A stretch of DNA of 64,000 bases from Palsa-504 sp963705835 (GCA_963705835.1 CAVPLC010000042.1:1-64000), one strand, 5' to 3'; counted from the first letter of the stretch, positions 7,778-15,660 are shown. A program made the numbers and translations. The notes: generated by a model not told the origin, from the letters alone.

Positions 7778-8152
7778 CTACGGCCGGTCCTGGCGCGCGG
7801 CGGGTGTTTGCGCCAGAGCCTGTTCCAGGCTCGAGAAATGAGGGATCACGCGGTCGAGTCCGGTGATCGAGAGGATGCGGCGGACGGCGGCGCCACCGAT
7901 GACCAGCAGCACCTGGCCGCCCTCGGCGCGGGCCCGCTTGTGCGCGGCCACCAGGGCGTGAATCCCGGCCGTATCGCAAAACTGCGTGTGGCTCATGTCG
8001 ACCACGAGTGTCCCGTGCCCGCAGGCGGCTGCTTGCAGCATCGCCGCGCGCAGCCCGGCCGCGTTGGTGATGTCGATGTCTTCGGGGGCCGCCACCACCG
8101 GCACGCTCTTGATCACCTCAACCGGGAAGCCGGCGTCAGGCACCCCCATCAA
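7778..8152 (-). CDS. STAS-domain anti-sigma-factor antagonist
   Basis: This encodes 124 residues, one STAS domain (I-D-I-T-N-A-A-G-L-R-A-A-M-L, then L-V-V-D-M-S-H-T-Q-F-C-D-T-A-G-I-H-A-L). STAS antagonists bind and inhibit anti-sigma kinases when unphosphorylated. The usual D-S-x-G phospho-site appears here as C-D-T-A-G, with Thr in the phospho-acceptor position. The start overlaps the end of the SpoIIE phosphatase gene by ATGA, so the phosphatase and its likely substrate are translationally coupled. The set probably controls a stress sigma factor, which fits the sigma-B-type sites around it. Confidence 0.85.
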   Translation of the reverse strand: MMGVPDAGFPVEVIKSVPVVAAPEDIDITNAAGLRAAMLQAAACGHGTLVVDMSHTQFCDTAGIHALVAAHKRARAEGGQVLLVIGGAAVRRILSITGLDRVIPHFSSLEQALAQTPAARQDRP

Positions 8153-9381
8153 CCTCCACCGCCTGCGTGCGCTTCCTGGCGCCGGACCATCAGCAGGGCG
8201 ATGTCGTCGCGGGCCGACCCGCTGCCGACCAGCGCCTGCATCACCGCGGCGCAGGCCACCTCCGGGGACTGCGCCGTCACCGCCTGGCAGAGCCGGGTCA
8301 GCCCGTCGTCGATCAGCTCACCGGGGCGCTCGATCAGGCCGTCCGTGTAAAAGCACAGCAATGCGCCCGGCGGGATCTGCACCGTGGTCGCCGGCCGCCG
8401 GACCTGATCGGCGATGCCTATGATCATCCCGGTCGCGACACTGGCCAGCTCCGCGGGCTGCCCCGGGTACGCGATGACCGGAGGGAAGTGCCCAGCCAGG
8501 CAGATGTCCATCCGGCCGAGCCGCGGTTCGATGACCGCGTACAGCACGGTGGCCATCGCGTCCGGCTCGAAGTGCTGCATCTTGCGGTCGAGCCGGTCCA
8601 GGACCTCGGCCGGATCCCGGGTCTCCAGCGCGTAGGCGCGCAGCGCACTGCGCATCCGGCCCATGATCACCGCGGCGGGCAGGCCAGACCCGGCCACGTC
8701 GCCGATCACCACGCACAGCTCCCCGGTGGGCAGGATGAACACGTCGTACCAGTCCCCGCCGACCCCGCCGCTGCCCGCAATGTAACGGGCGGCCAGCTCC
8801 GCCCCGGGCACGGCGGGCAGCGCGGTCGGCACCAGGCTGCGCTGCAGCGCGGCCGCCGCGAGGCGATCGGCCTGGGCGGTCATCGACTGCACCGCCGCCG
8901 CCGCCCGGTCCGCGGCCAGCTGCAAGAGCTCGGCGTCGTGGCCGGTGAACTGGCGGGGCGACAGCGACCCGACATGCAGCACGCCGATCACCTTGCCGCC
9001 CGCCACCATCGGCACGCCCATCATGGACTGGATGCCCTTGGCCAGCAGGATCGGGTTGAGCACGGTGGTGTGATCGACGTGATCCAGGATCACCGGCCGG
9101 TGCTCGGCGGCGATCCGCCCGGCGAACCCGCGCCCCACCGGGATGCGCACGCCCTGCTGCACCTCTTCCTCCAGCCCCGCGGCCGCGGTCGCGATCAGCT
9201 GGCCGGAAGAATGGTCCAGCAGCAGCACCGCCGCGGTGTCGGCCTGCAGGACGTCTCTGGTGCGTTCCAGCAGCTCGGCGAGGAGATCCTGATCATCCAG
9301 ACGCGACAACGCCGCGTCGGTGATCGACTGGATGGCCCGCAGGCGGTCCTCAACGGGGACCGGGCCTAGTCGCGCAGTCAC
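8149..9381 (-). CDS. GAF-SpoIIE (PP2C) serine phosphatase
   Basis: This encodes 410 residues. A GAF domain covers about 20-170 (L-L-A-E-L-L-E-R-T, G-R-G-F-A-G-R-I-A, M-M-G-V-P-M). A SpoIIE/PP2C phosphatase covers about 185-400, with metal-binding Asp in G-G-D-W-Y-D, G-D-V-A-G-S-G and R-D-D-I-A-L-L. Such enzymes dephosphorylate STAS antagonists to release sigma factors, and the GAF domain should sense a signal. The start is GTG, three bases after the stop of a 35-residue gene (9385-9492), which suggests coupling. The downstream STAS gene overlaps by four bases. Confidence 0.88.
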   Translation of the reverse strand: MTARLGPVPVEDRLRAIQSITDAALSRLDDQDLLAELLERTRDVLQADTAAVLLLDHSSGQLIATAAAGLEEEVQQGVRIPVGRGFAGRIAAEHRPVILDHVDHTTVLNPILLAKGIQSMMGVPMVAGGKVIGVLHVGSLSPRQFTGHDAELLQLAADRAAAAVQSMTAQADRLAAAALQRSLVPTALPAVPGAELAARYIAGSGGVGGDWYDVFILPTGELCVVIGDVAGSGLPAAVIMGRMRSALRAYALETRDPAEVLDRLDRKMQHFEPDAMATVLYAVIEPRLGRMDICLAGHFPPVIAYPGQPAELASVATGMIIGIADQVRRPATTVQIPPGALLCFYTDGLIERPGELIDDGLTRLCQAVTAQSPEVACAAVMQALVGSGSARDDIALLMVRRQEAHAGGGG

Positions 9382-9384
9382 GGA

Positions 9385-9492
9385 TCAGTGATCGCGGAGG
9401 GCCCTGATGAGCTGTGCCTTGCTCATCGTAGAGCGGCCCCTGATGCCGATCTCCCTGGCCCGCCGGACCAGGACCGTGAACACGTCCGCCAT
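9385..9492 (-). CDS. 35-residue SAP/Rho-N-like peptide
   Basis: The protein reads M-A-D-V-F-T-V-L-V-R-R-A-R-E-I-G-I-R-G-R and ends S-T-M-S-K-A-Q-L-I-R-A-L-R-D-H. It is nearly the isolated C-terminal motif of the gene at 6913-7194 (R-R-A-K-K-V-G-I-K-G-R-S-T-M). GAGGAG precedes the ATG by seven bases. It is first in an apparent three-gene operon with the SpoIIE phosphatase and the STAS antagonist, behind a sigma-B-type promoter at 9534-9557. It could be a small nucleic-acid-binding protein or act mainly as a coupling leader; neither is shown. Confidence 0.6.
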   Translation of the reverse strand: MADVFTVLVRRAREIGIRGRSTMSKAQLIRALRDH

Positions 9493-9533
9493 CAGTCGCT
9501 CCTCGCTTACTGCCGATCATCGTGGCGCTCCCA

Positions 9534-9557
9534 ATACCCATCGGCGGGCGGACTAAC
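9534..9557 (-). promoter_or_regulatory. Sigma-B-type promoter
   Basis: On the minus strand GTTA (9554-9557), 14 bases, then GGGTAT (9534-9539). One mismatch to the sigma-B-class -35 and a perfect -10. It lies 42 bases upstream of the 35-residue gene and should transcribe that gene, the SpoIIE phosphatase and the STAS antagonist. Confidence 0.65.
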
Positions 9558-9599
9558 CATCGCTCACCGGGTAGCGGTTAGAGCTTGGCAGGGGTCCGG

Positions 9600-10094
9600 T
9601 CAGTGGCGACGGGCGATCGGGAACACGAACCACAACAAGCCGAATACGACCGCGACGAAGGCCGCGATCAGCCCTGCGGCTAGGCCGCCGGTGACATAGC
9701 TGGTCACCAGCAGCACCGCGGCCGAGACGGCCAGGCTTACCGTGGCCAGGCCGCCGATGGCCATCACGCTGGCGGCTCGCACCAGCCGTTCCTTCTGGCC
9801 CCGGCGGAATACCAGGCGGTGGTAGGCGACCGGCCCGACCAGCAGCGCCGTGGCCAGCGCCGCCAGCACCAGGCTGGCCAGGTACAGGTCACGCTGACCC
9901 GCGCTCAGCTGGGCGAACCTGGCGGTAAACGGCAGCGAGAGCAAGAACCCGAACAGGACCTGCACGCCCAGGCCCGCCACGCGCAGTTCCTGCAGCAGCT
10001 CACCGAGATTACGGTCAGCCCGCTGCGCCTCGGACTCATCCCGCCGGTCAGGGGGCGCCGCGGTTCCCGTCCCAGCCCATCCGCTTGGTCCCAT
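9600..10094 (-). CDS. DUF6328 family membrane protein
   Basis: This encodes 164 residues. A hydrophilic N-terminus (about 1-28) is followed by the DUF6328 signature (L-G-E-L-L-Q-E-L-R-V-A-G-L-G-V-Q-V-L-F-G-F-L-L) and four membrane helices, with V-A-Y-H-R-L-V-F-R-R in the loop between helices 2 and 3. The family has no assigned function. A sigma-B-like promoter lies at 10106-10129, so it joins the putative stress regulon. Confidence 0.8.
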   Translation of the reverse strand: MGPSGWAGTGTAAPPDRRDESEAQRADRNLGELLQELRVAGLGVQVLFGFLLSLPFTARFAQLSAGQRDLYLASLVLAALATALLVGPVAYHRLVFRRGQKERLVRAASVMAIGGLATVSLAVSAAVLLVTSYVTGGLAAGLIAAFVAVVFGLLWFVFPIARRH

Positions 10095-10105
10095 GACCGG
10101 CTGGC

Positions 10106-10129
10106 TACCCTCCGGTAGGCGGCCGAAAC
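10106..10129 (-). promoter_or_regulatory. Sigma-B-type promoter
   Basis: On the minus strand GTTT (10126-10129), 15 bases, then GGGTA (10106-10110). Both boxes are perfect. It lies only 12 bases upstream of the DUF6328 start at 10094, so a slightly later start may be used. Confidence 0.6.
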
Positions 10130-10190
10130 TGGAGGCCCAGCCTCGGCAGCCACCTCGGCGTCCCTACGTGGCCCGAGGAATGCTCCGGAG

Positions 10191-10268
10191 CGGGGAACCA
10201 CTGCCCGTTCGGTCCAAAAAATAATGACGACGGAACCGTAAACGGCGGCCGGGGAACCACTGGCCGTT
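10191..10268 (+). repeat. 19-bp direct repeat upstream of CMD gene
   Basis: CGGGGAACCACTGCCCGTT (10191-10209) recurs at 10250-10268 with one mismatch. The pair lies just before the carboxymuconolactone decarboxylase gene at 10295. The second copy ends 26 bases before the start codon, so these could be operator sites, by inference. The core TGCCCGTTCGG recurs at 15861 and in the hairpin at 26875-26925. Confidence 0.5.
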
Positions 10269-10294
10269 ACCGGGTGATGGTTATTGTTCCGGCT

Positions 10295-10870
10295 ATGACG
10301 CGAATTCCCTATGTGCGGCGTGAGAAGCTGGGGCCCGAGGGCCAGCAGCTGTGGGACGGCATCGTCGGTGGCCGGGGCGACCTGCTGGTGACCGCCGAGG
10401 GCGGCCTGGCCGGGCCGTTCAACGCGTTCGTCACGGCGCCCGGCGCCGGACGGCGGCTGTCGTCGCTCGGCGCGACGCTGCGGTTCTTCTCCTCGATCGA
10501 GCGGCGGCTGTCTGAGATCGCCATCCTCACGGTCGGCGCGCGGTGGCAGGCGGAGTTCGAGTGGTGGGCACACGCGCCCATGGCGCTCGAGCACGGCGTG
10601 GCCGGCGTGGTGGTGGACGCGATCGGGCGCGGAGAGGATCCGCCGTTCGCGGCGGACGACGAACGGGCCGTGTACGCGGTGGCCCGCCAGCTCAGTCAGT
10701 CCGGCCGCCTGGACCAGCAGACCTACGATGCCGCGCACGCCTTCCTTGGCGATGCCGGGATGGTGGAGCTGGTGTCGCTGTGCGGGTACTACACGCTGAT
10801 CTCGTTCCTGCTGAACGCGTTCGCCGTACCTCTGCCACCTGATGCCGCGCCGATGTGGCCCCGATCGTGA
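10295..10870 (+). CDS. Carboxymuconolactone decarboxylase family protein
   Basis: This encodes 191 residues of the AhpD/CMD-like all-helical family. The core reads E-R-R-L-S-E-I-A-I-L-T-V-G-A-R-W-Q-A-E-F-E-W-W-A-H, the pattern of the branch with E-x8-W/C-x2-H in which the usual CxxC Cys pair is absent. The C-terminus has the typical L-V-S-L-C-G-Y-Y. Family members include peroxidase partners and lactone decarboxylases; the substrate is unknown. ATG 10295 is preferred to 10274 by family N-terminus (M-T-R-I-P-Y-V). The stop overlaps the SDR gene, so the two form an operon. Confidence 0.82.
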   Translation: MTRIPYVRREKLGPEGQQLWDGIVGGRGDLLVTAEGGLAGPFNAFVTAPGAGRRLSSLGATLRFFSSIERRLSEIAILTVGARWQAEFEWWAHAPMALEHGVAGVVVDAIGRGEDPPFAADDERAVYAVARQLSQSGRLDQQTYDAAHAFLGDAGMVELVSLCGYYTLISFLLNAFAVPLPPDAAPMWPRS

Positions 10871-11679
10871 CGCTGCCGGCCGAAGCCGCCGGCACCGCGC
10901 CCGGGCGCGGCCGGCTGACCGGCCGGCGGGTGCTGGTGGTGGGCGCGGGGACGCGGCCCTCGCCGGAACCGGATCCGCCGATCGGCAACGGCCGGGCCAT
11001 ATCGGTGCTGGCGGCCAGGGAAGGCGCGGCGGTGGCCTGCGCCGACCGTGACGCGGGCGCCGCGGAAGCGACCGCGGCCCTGATCCGTGACGAGGGACGG
11101 ATCGCCGCGGTCGTGCTGGCCGACGTGGCCTCGCCGGATGCGTGCGCGTCGGTGGTCGCGGAGTCGGCGGCGGCGCTGGGCGGCCTTGACGGCCTGGTGC
11201 TCAACGTCGGTATCGGGCTCGGGCGAGGGATGTCCGGGACGAGCGCCGCCCAGTGGGACCAGACGTTCGCGGTCAATGCCAGGGCGCACTTCCTGACGGC
11301 CGCGGCCGCGTTGCCGGTGCTGGATCCCGGCGCGGCGATCGTGTTCATCAGCTCGGCGGCGAGCCTGCGGGCGGCGACCGGGATCCCGGCCTATGACGCG
11401 TCCAAGGCGGCGCTGCTCGGTATTTGCCGGCAGGTCGCGCGGGAGGGGATGGCCCGGGGAATCCGGGCCAACCTCGTGGTGCCGAGCCTGGTGGACACGC
11501 CGCTCGGGCGGGAGGCGTCGCGGCTCAACCCGGGCCGCACCGCGCGGAGCCTGCCGTTCGGCAGACAGGCGACGGCCTGGGAAGTGGCCTACGCCACGGT
11601 CTGGCTGCTATCCGCAGAATCCAGCTACGTCAACGCACATCCCCTGGTCCTTGACGGCGGCGCCACGAGCTTCGGATGA
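10867..11679 (+). CDS. Short-chain dehydrogenase/reductase
   Basis: This encodes about 270 residues. The cofactor loop is V-L-V-V-G-A-G-T-R then P-I-G-N-G-R-A, a variant of TGxxxGIG with an insertion. N-V-G, the serine in F-I-S-S-A-A-S and Y-D-A-S-K give the catalytic set (Ser, Tyr, Lys). The C-terminal N-A-H-P-L-V-L-D-G-G is typical. GTG 10867 overlaps the CMD stop (GTGA); an in-frame GTG at 10855 is possible. Pairing with a CMD protein suggests a catabolic step on a cyclic or aromatic compound, which is inference. Confidence 0.82.
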   Translation: MTLPAEAAGTAPGRGRLTGRRVLVVGAGTRPSPEPDPPIGNGRAISVLAAREGAAVACADRDAGAAEATAALIRDEGRIAAVVLADVASPDACASVVAESAAALGGLDGLVLNVGIGLGRGMSGTSAAQWDQTFAVNARAHFLTAAAALPVLDPGAAIVFISSAASLRAATGIPAYDASKAALLGICRQVAREGMARGIRANLVVPSLVDTPLGREASRLNPGRTARSLPFGRQATAWEVAYATVWLLSAESSYVNAHPLVLDGGATSFG

Positions 11680-11712
11680 CCGCCCGTCCCCCCGAGGCCT
11701 GTTCGCCTGGCG

Positions 11713-12822
11713 CTAGCCGTCCTCATCCCCTGGGATGCTTGCCCCCTCGGCGTGTTGCTCGGGCGCGCCCTTGATCGCGATCGTCGCGCGGGGCTCGAGA
11801 GCCGCGTCGAAAAGCTCGGCCACCGACTTCCGGATCTCCTCGCGGAGAGTCGCCCTGTCCTTACAGAGGTTCTCGATGTTCCGCTGATAAAGGACGAACC
11901 TCGTCCCGAAGGAGACGCGCGAGCGTGCCCCCGCAGCGAAGTCCCCGCCCAGCCCGCCAAACAAAGTGTCCGAATCGCCGCCCCCAGTGCTGGGCCCTTC
12001 CAGATGCCACCGGCGATCCGGATCTACACCCCTCTCGACCCGCGACTTGTCCGGCAGCAACACCACGTCCACAAGGCCGCCGGAGGAATCGCCCGTCTCG
12101 GAGTCATGAAGCCTGATCTCTGCATCAGCCTTCGCCTCGAAGTCAGCACGCGCCATCCGGTACGGCACCACCCAGGTGCCCGAATCGGAGGTCAGCGCCG
12201 CCGCGGCCGCGAAGTCGGCCCGCCCCGCCTCAGGGTTGTCCGCGTCGAGCCAGACCTTGACCTGGCCGCGCAGCGCCCATCCAGGAGCGAACCGGCTGGC
12301 CAATTTCAGGAGGTCATCGAGGCGTTCGCCCGCCTGGTCGAAGCGACCCTGGCGGTACAGCGCGACCGCGAGACGCCAAAGCGCCTGGGCAGACGCCGGA
12401 TCGGCGTCGGCCGCCGCCTGGGCGGCCCTGCGTGCATCCTCAAAATGCCCAAGCCACCACAGCGCCTCGGAGGCGAGCACGAGCGACGCGACCCGGACCG
12501 CCGGCACAGGATCCCCCAGGTGGCGATGGGCCACCCAGAGGGCCCGAAGCGGATGGCCGGGGCAGCTGCGCGTGTGTTCCCGCAGCGTCTCCACAACATC
12601 CTTCGCCGCTTCCCGGGCGTCATGGCGGTGTTCGGCGGGAACAAGGTTGAGCCACCTTGCCGCGGCGTCTCTCAGTGGCTGGTCCAGTTCGAAGTCGGGC
12701 GCTTTGGGGTTCGCCACGTAGCCGGGGCCGGAGTGATGGGAGGGCCGGGGCCCTGGAATAACGGAGGGTGTCACATCATCTCTGGACATAGGGCACATGA
12801 TCGTTTCTTTGCCTCGGGCCAC
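11713..12822 (-). CDS. TPR-like protein with degenerate zincin-like C-terminus
   Basis: This encodes up to 369 residues. Residues about 95-215 form TPR-like helix pairs (A-L-W-W-L-G-H-F-E-D-A-R-R-A-A, A-L-W-R-L-A-V-A-L-Y-R-Q-G). The C-terminal part (R-F-V-L-Y-Q-R-N-I-E-N-L then L-R-E-E-I-R-K-S-V-A-E-L) resembles the DUF1025/PF06262 metallopeptidase fold just where V-x-H-E-x-x-H-H should occur, but the HExxH is replaced by A-E-L-F-D. That similarity is from memory and not certain. The start could be GTG 12822 or an internal ATG at 12798 or 12789; ribosome sites are weak. Function unknown. Confidence 0.55.
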   Translation of the reverse strand: MARGKETIMCPMSRDDVTPSVIPGPRPSHHSGPGYVANPKAPDFELDQPLRDAAARWLNLVPAEHRHDAREAAKDVVETLREHTRSCPGHPLRALWVAHRHLGDPVPAVRVASLVLASEALWWLGHFEDARRAAQAAADADPASAQALWRLAVALYRQGRFDQAGERLDDLLKLASRFAPGWALRGQVKVWLDADNPEAGRADFAAAAALTSDSGTWVVPYRMARADFEAKADAEIRLHDSETGDSSGGLVDVVLLPDKSRVERGVDPDRRWHLEGPSTGGGDSDTLFGGLGGDFAAGARSRVSFGTRFVLYQRNIENLCKDRATLREEIRKSVAELFDAALEPRATIAIKGAPEQHAEGASIPGDEDG

Positions 12823-12888
12823 GCCCGCTGAAGAGCGGCATGATTTCCGTCCACTCTAGTGGCCGGGTACGCGGTGCAGGAGTCGCCG

Positions 12889-14178
12889 TCAGGCCAGGGC
12901 CAGCACGATGGCGTGCAGGGCCAGCCCCACGCCTGCCCCGACCACCGTGCCGTTGATACGGATGTACTGCAGATCGCGCCCCAGGAGCAGTTCCAGCTGG
13001 CTGGACGTCTCGGCGGCGTCCCACCGCTCGATGGTCCCCGTGACGAGGTTGGCGAGTTCATCGTGGAACTGATCGGCGAGTGACCTGGCTGCCGACTCGA
13101 CCATGCGCTCAAGGCCGTCCTGGAGGCGGCGGTCCGACCCGAGGCGCCGGCCGGTCGCCACCAGAAGCTCGGCCAGCCGGCGGCGCAGTTCGGACTCCGG
13201 GTCGGCCGCCTGGGCCCGCAGCGCCTCCTTGACCTTCTGCCACAGCGACGAGGACCAGTCCCGCAGCCCGGCGCTGCCCAGCACGTCCCGCTTGAGGCGC
13301 TCGCCGCGCTCGCGCAGCTCCGGAGAGGTCTCGAGACGATCGGGGAGGCCGGCGATCCACTCGTCGAACTGACGCCGGGTCTGGTCGTCGGGATCCGCGG
13401 CCATCGCGACCAGCCGCTCGCGCATGCGGTTAAACAGGCGGTCGAAGACCCGCCGGTAAACCGCGTCCGGCACCCAGCGCGGAGACTCGGCCTCGAACAG
13501 CTCACGCAGCTCCACGTAATGGTCGGCGAGATAGCGGTCGACGCCGGACAGGACCGTGTTGAACAGCTCGGCGTGGTGGCCTCCCGCGACGATGACCCGC
13601 AGCGCCCGCCCGGCCAGCGGCGCCACCTCGACGGCGTCCACCGCCCGGGTTAGTTCCGCGGTGAGCACGCGCTGGACGTCTTCATCGCGAAGCGCCTCGG
13701 CCACCCTGACCGCCGCATCCGCGGCGTAACCGGCGAAACGGGCGGCATTTTTCTCGTCGGTCAGCCAGGCGGCCAGGCGGGGAACCAGGCGAGCGGAGCG
13801 GATCCGCTCGGCCAGGACGTCGGCGTTGAGGAAGTTCTCCTGGACGAACCGGCCGAGGGTGACGGCGAACTGGTCCTTGCGCTCCACGATCAGCGCGGTG
13901 TGCGGTATCGGCAGGCCCAGGGGACGGCGGAACAGGGCCGTCACCGCGAACCAGTCGGCCACGCCGCCGATCATGGAGGCCTCGGCGCCCGCCTGCACGT
14001 ATCCGAGGAGGATCCCGTGGGCGCCGGCCACGGTTACGGCCACGAACAGGACCGTTACCGCCGCGAGCAGGGCGGTGGCCCGCCGGCGCGCGGCGGCCAG
14101 GCTACGCGCCCGCACTGGCGCCGACTCGGCCTCGTGCGTGGATACCGGTGAAGCGGACATCGTTGCGGTAGGTTCCAT
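12889..14178 (-). CDS. DUF445 family membrane protein
   Basis: This encodes 429 residues. A hydrophobic segment at about 35-60 is followed by the DUF445 signature (G-Y-V-Q-A-G-A-E-A-S-M-I-G-G-V-A-D-W-F-A-V-T-A-L-F-R-R-P-L-G-L-P-I-P-H-T, here split in mention). A long helical body with a F-V-Q-E-N-F-L and L-A-D-Q-F-H-D-E-L segment follows, and a second hydrophobic helix closes the protein (R-I-N-G-T-V-V-G-A-G-V-G). The family (YjiN/YheB-like) has no settled function. The start is the ATG at 14178; there is a second Met six residues in. It is a single gene facing away from the TPR gene by about 66 bases. Confidence 0.82.
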   Translation of the reverse strand: MEPTATMSASPVSTHEAESAPVRARSLAAARRRATALLAAVTVLFVAVTVAGAHGILLGYVQAGAEASMIGGVADWFAVTALFRRPLGLPIPHTALIVERKDQFAVTLGRFVQENFLNADVLAERIRSARLVPRLAAWLTDEKNAARFAGYAADAAVRVAEALRDEDVQRVLTAELTRAVDAVEVAPLAGRALRVIVAGGHHAELFNTVLSGVDRYLADHYVELRELFEAESPRWVPDAVYRRVFDRLFNRMRERLVAMAADPDDQTRRQFDEWIAGLPDRLETSPELRERGERLKRDVLGSAGLRDWSSSLWQKVKEALRAQAADPESELRRRLAELLVATGRRLGSDRRLQDGLERMVESAARSLADQFHDELANLVTGTIERWDAAETSSQLELLLGRDLQYIRINGTVVGAGVGLALHAIVLALA

Positions 14179-14290
14179 CTGGCAGTCCCCGATGCAGGCG
14201 GAAGACGGACAATCCGATCCATGATGCCGCAGGCCAGGGACTAGGCCATCATGGGCCGCCGGGACACGGTAGGCCTACGCAGGGGTCTGC

Positions 14291-14734
14291 TTACTGGTGA
14301 TCGACCAGGGTGAGCAAGAACACCGGGATGGTCCGGGTCGTCTTCTTCTGGTACTCGGCGTAGTCCGGCCACGTCGCCACGGCCCGCTCCCACCAGGTCG
14401 CGCGTTCGGAGTCGTGGACCTCCCGGGCCTGGTAGTCCTTCTTGACCGCGCCGTCCTGCAGTTCCACGTGCGGGTTCGCGGTCAGGTTGTAGTACCAGAC
14501 GGGGTGCTGGGGCGCGCCGCCCAGCGACGCCACCACCGCGTACTCGCCGTCGTGCTCGACGCGCATCAGCGGGGTCTTGCGGATCTTCCCCGTCTTGGCG
14601 CCCACCGACGTCAAGATGATCACCGGCCGACCCTGCATGTCGGTGCCCTCGGTCCCGCCCGAACGCTCGTAGAGGTCGACCTGGTCGCGGGCCCATGATG
14701 CCGCGCTGGGTTCGTATTGACCAGTAAGAGGCAT
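14291..14734 (-). CDS. Deazaflavin (F420)-dependent nitroreductase, Ddn-like
   Basis: This encodes 147 residues of the nitroreductase/deazaflavin-dependent oxidoreductase family (Ddn, split-barrel fold), which uses F420H2 in actinomycetes. Family marks include I-I-L-T-S-V-G-A-K-T-G-K-I-R-K-T-P-L-M, V-A-S-L-G-G-A-P, P-V-W-Y-Y-N-L-T-A-N-P and W-W-E-R-A-V. ATG 14734 is chosen with GGAGAC upstream; an upstream TTG (14749) is unlikely. The F420-binding G-x-K-T-G segment is present. Substrate unknown; quinones or xenobiotics are common for relatives. Confidence 0.88.
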   Translation of the reverse strand: MPLTGQYEPSAASWARDQVDLYERSGGTEGTDMQGRPVIILTSVGAKTGKIRKTPLMRVEHDGEYAVVASLGGAPQHPVWYYNLTANPHVELQDGAVKKDYQAREVHDSERATWWERAVATWPDYAEYQKKTTRTIPVFLLTLVDHQ

Positions 14735-14879
14735 GCCAGCCGTCTCCAATCGGGGTCGGGTCGTTCGCCGCGTGCGGGATCGTTCATGACCTTAGCTCGC
14801 GGGCCGCGGCTCACCGCAACCGGGCGGCGATCGCCCGCGCGCAGTCCAGGGCCTCGGTGTGGCGCCACAGTAAGGCACA

Positions 14880-14914
14880 GCGCCGCCGGAGCCATGACGA
14901 GGCTCCGGCGGCGC
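14880..14914 (-). terminator. 14-bp perfect hairpin terminator
   Basis: GCGCCGCCGGAGCC and its exact complement enclose a 7-base loop. It begins 18 bases after the stop of the secreted CxxC protein (14932) on the minus strand, so it probably ends that transcript. No T-run follows, as is common in high-GC actinomycetes. Confidence 0.6.
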
Positions 14915-14931
14915 TGAGGGCTGAAGGCCGG

Positions 14932-15660
14932 TTAGTGATGGATGCTGCGGAACATGTCGACGATCGGCCCGTTCGTGCCCGTCAGTTCGCCGGTCAGGCC
15001 AGAGCCGTTAACGGCCGGAGTCACCGCCGACCCGCCGGAGCAGGCCGGCGGATTGGCCAGGATGGACTCGATCTGGCCGGCCAGCGTGCCGGTCGCGGTG
15101 ACCAGCTGGTCCGGAGTGTCACCGGAGGTGCGCAGATCGCTCAGGGCTTCGCCCACCTGATTCAAGGCTGTGACCTGGGCCGAGCACAGCCCCGGTGAAC
15201 TACCCGCGACGATGAACTGGTACGCCACGGCCAGGGTATTGCACCTGAAACAATTGTAACTGTTCGAATAGGTGGTATTGCTGGCATTGAGCGCGGTGAG
15301 CCCCTGCTTGGGGACGTACACCACCTGGAAGCCGATCCCGTAAGCATTGCAATCGATGCAGGTGGCGGTCAGCGCGTTCACGTGATTATTGGCGTTCAGT
15401 TCCGGAGCGGAACTCTGGTCCAGCTGCCACGCCACGGTGACGTCGGTAAACTCGCTGAACTCCGAGAGCGCCTGGTCCAGGTTGGTATACGTTCTGGCCT
15501 GCGGATTGAACGGGCTGAACGGAATAGCGTTCAGCGGAGTGCCCTGGATCGTGCTGGCCGACGCGGCCGCCGGAAGCGCGAGCGGGACTGCTATCGCCAG
15601 CACCACCGCACCCCAGAGCGACCGCGCGGCTCTGTTTCTCATCTTGGATAGCATGGCCAT
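14932..15660 (-). CDS. Secreted protein with two CxxC units
   Basis: This encodes 242 residues. An N-terminal signal peptide is clear: M-R-N-R-A-A-R, a hydrophobic stretch, then A-A-A-S-A-S with likely cleavage before S-T-I-Q-G. The mature region has two similar units: N-A-L-T-A-T-C-I-D-C-N-A-Y-G-I-G-F-Q-V-V-Y and Y-N-C-F-R-C-N-T-L-A-V-A-Y-Q-F-I-V, each CxxC plus about ten residues of beta-like text. Two more Cys follow (S-P-G-L-C-S and P-P-A-C-S). The Cys pairs could form disulfides or bind metal outside the cell. AGGAG precedes the ATG. It neighbours the small peptide gene and the M50 protease gene on the far side of a regulator. I do not recognise a named family. Confidence 0.75.
   Translation of the reverse strand: MAMLSKMRNRAARSLWGAVVLAIAVPLALPAAASASTIQGTPLNAIPFSPFNPQARTYTNLDQALSEFSEFTDVTVAWQLDQSSAPELNANNHVNALTATCIDCNAYGIGFQVVYVPKQGLTALNASNTTYSNSYNCFRCNTLAVAYQFIVAGSSPGLCSAQVTALNQVGEALSDLRTSGDTPDQLVTATGTLAGQIESILANPPACSGGSAVTPAVNGSGLTGELTGTNGPIVDMFRSIHH

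Noticed and set aside
9350..9541. 63-codon minus-strand frame overlapping the SpoIIE start
   Set aside because: Out of frame with the 35-residue gene that has the ribosome site and SAP-like sequence; its own text is Gly/Arg-rich.
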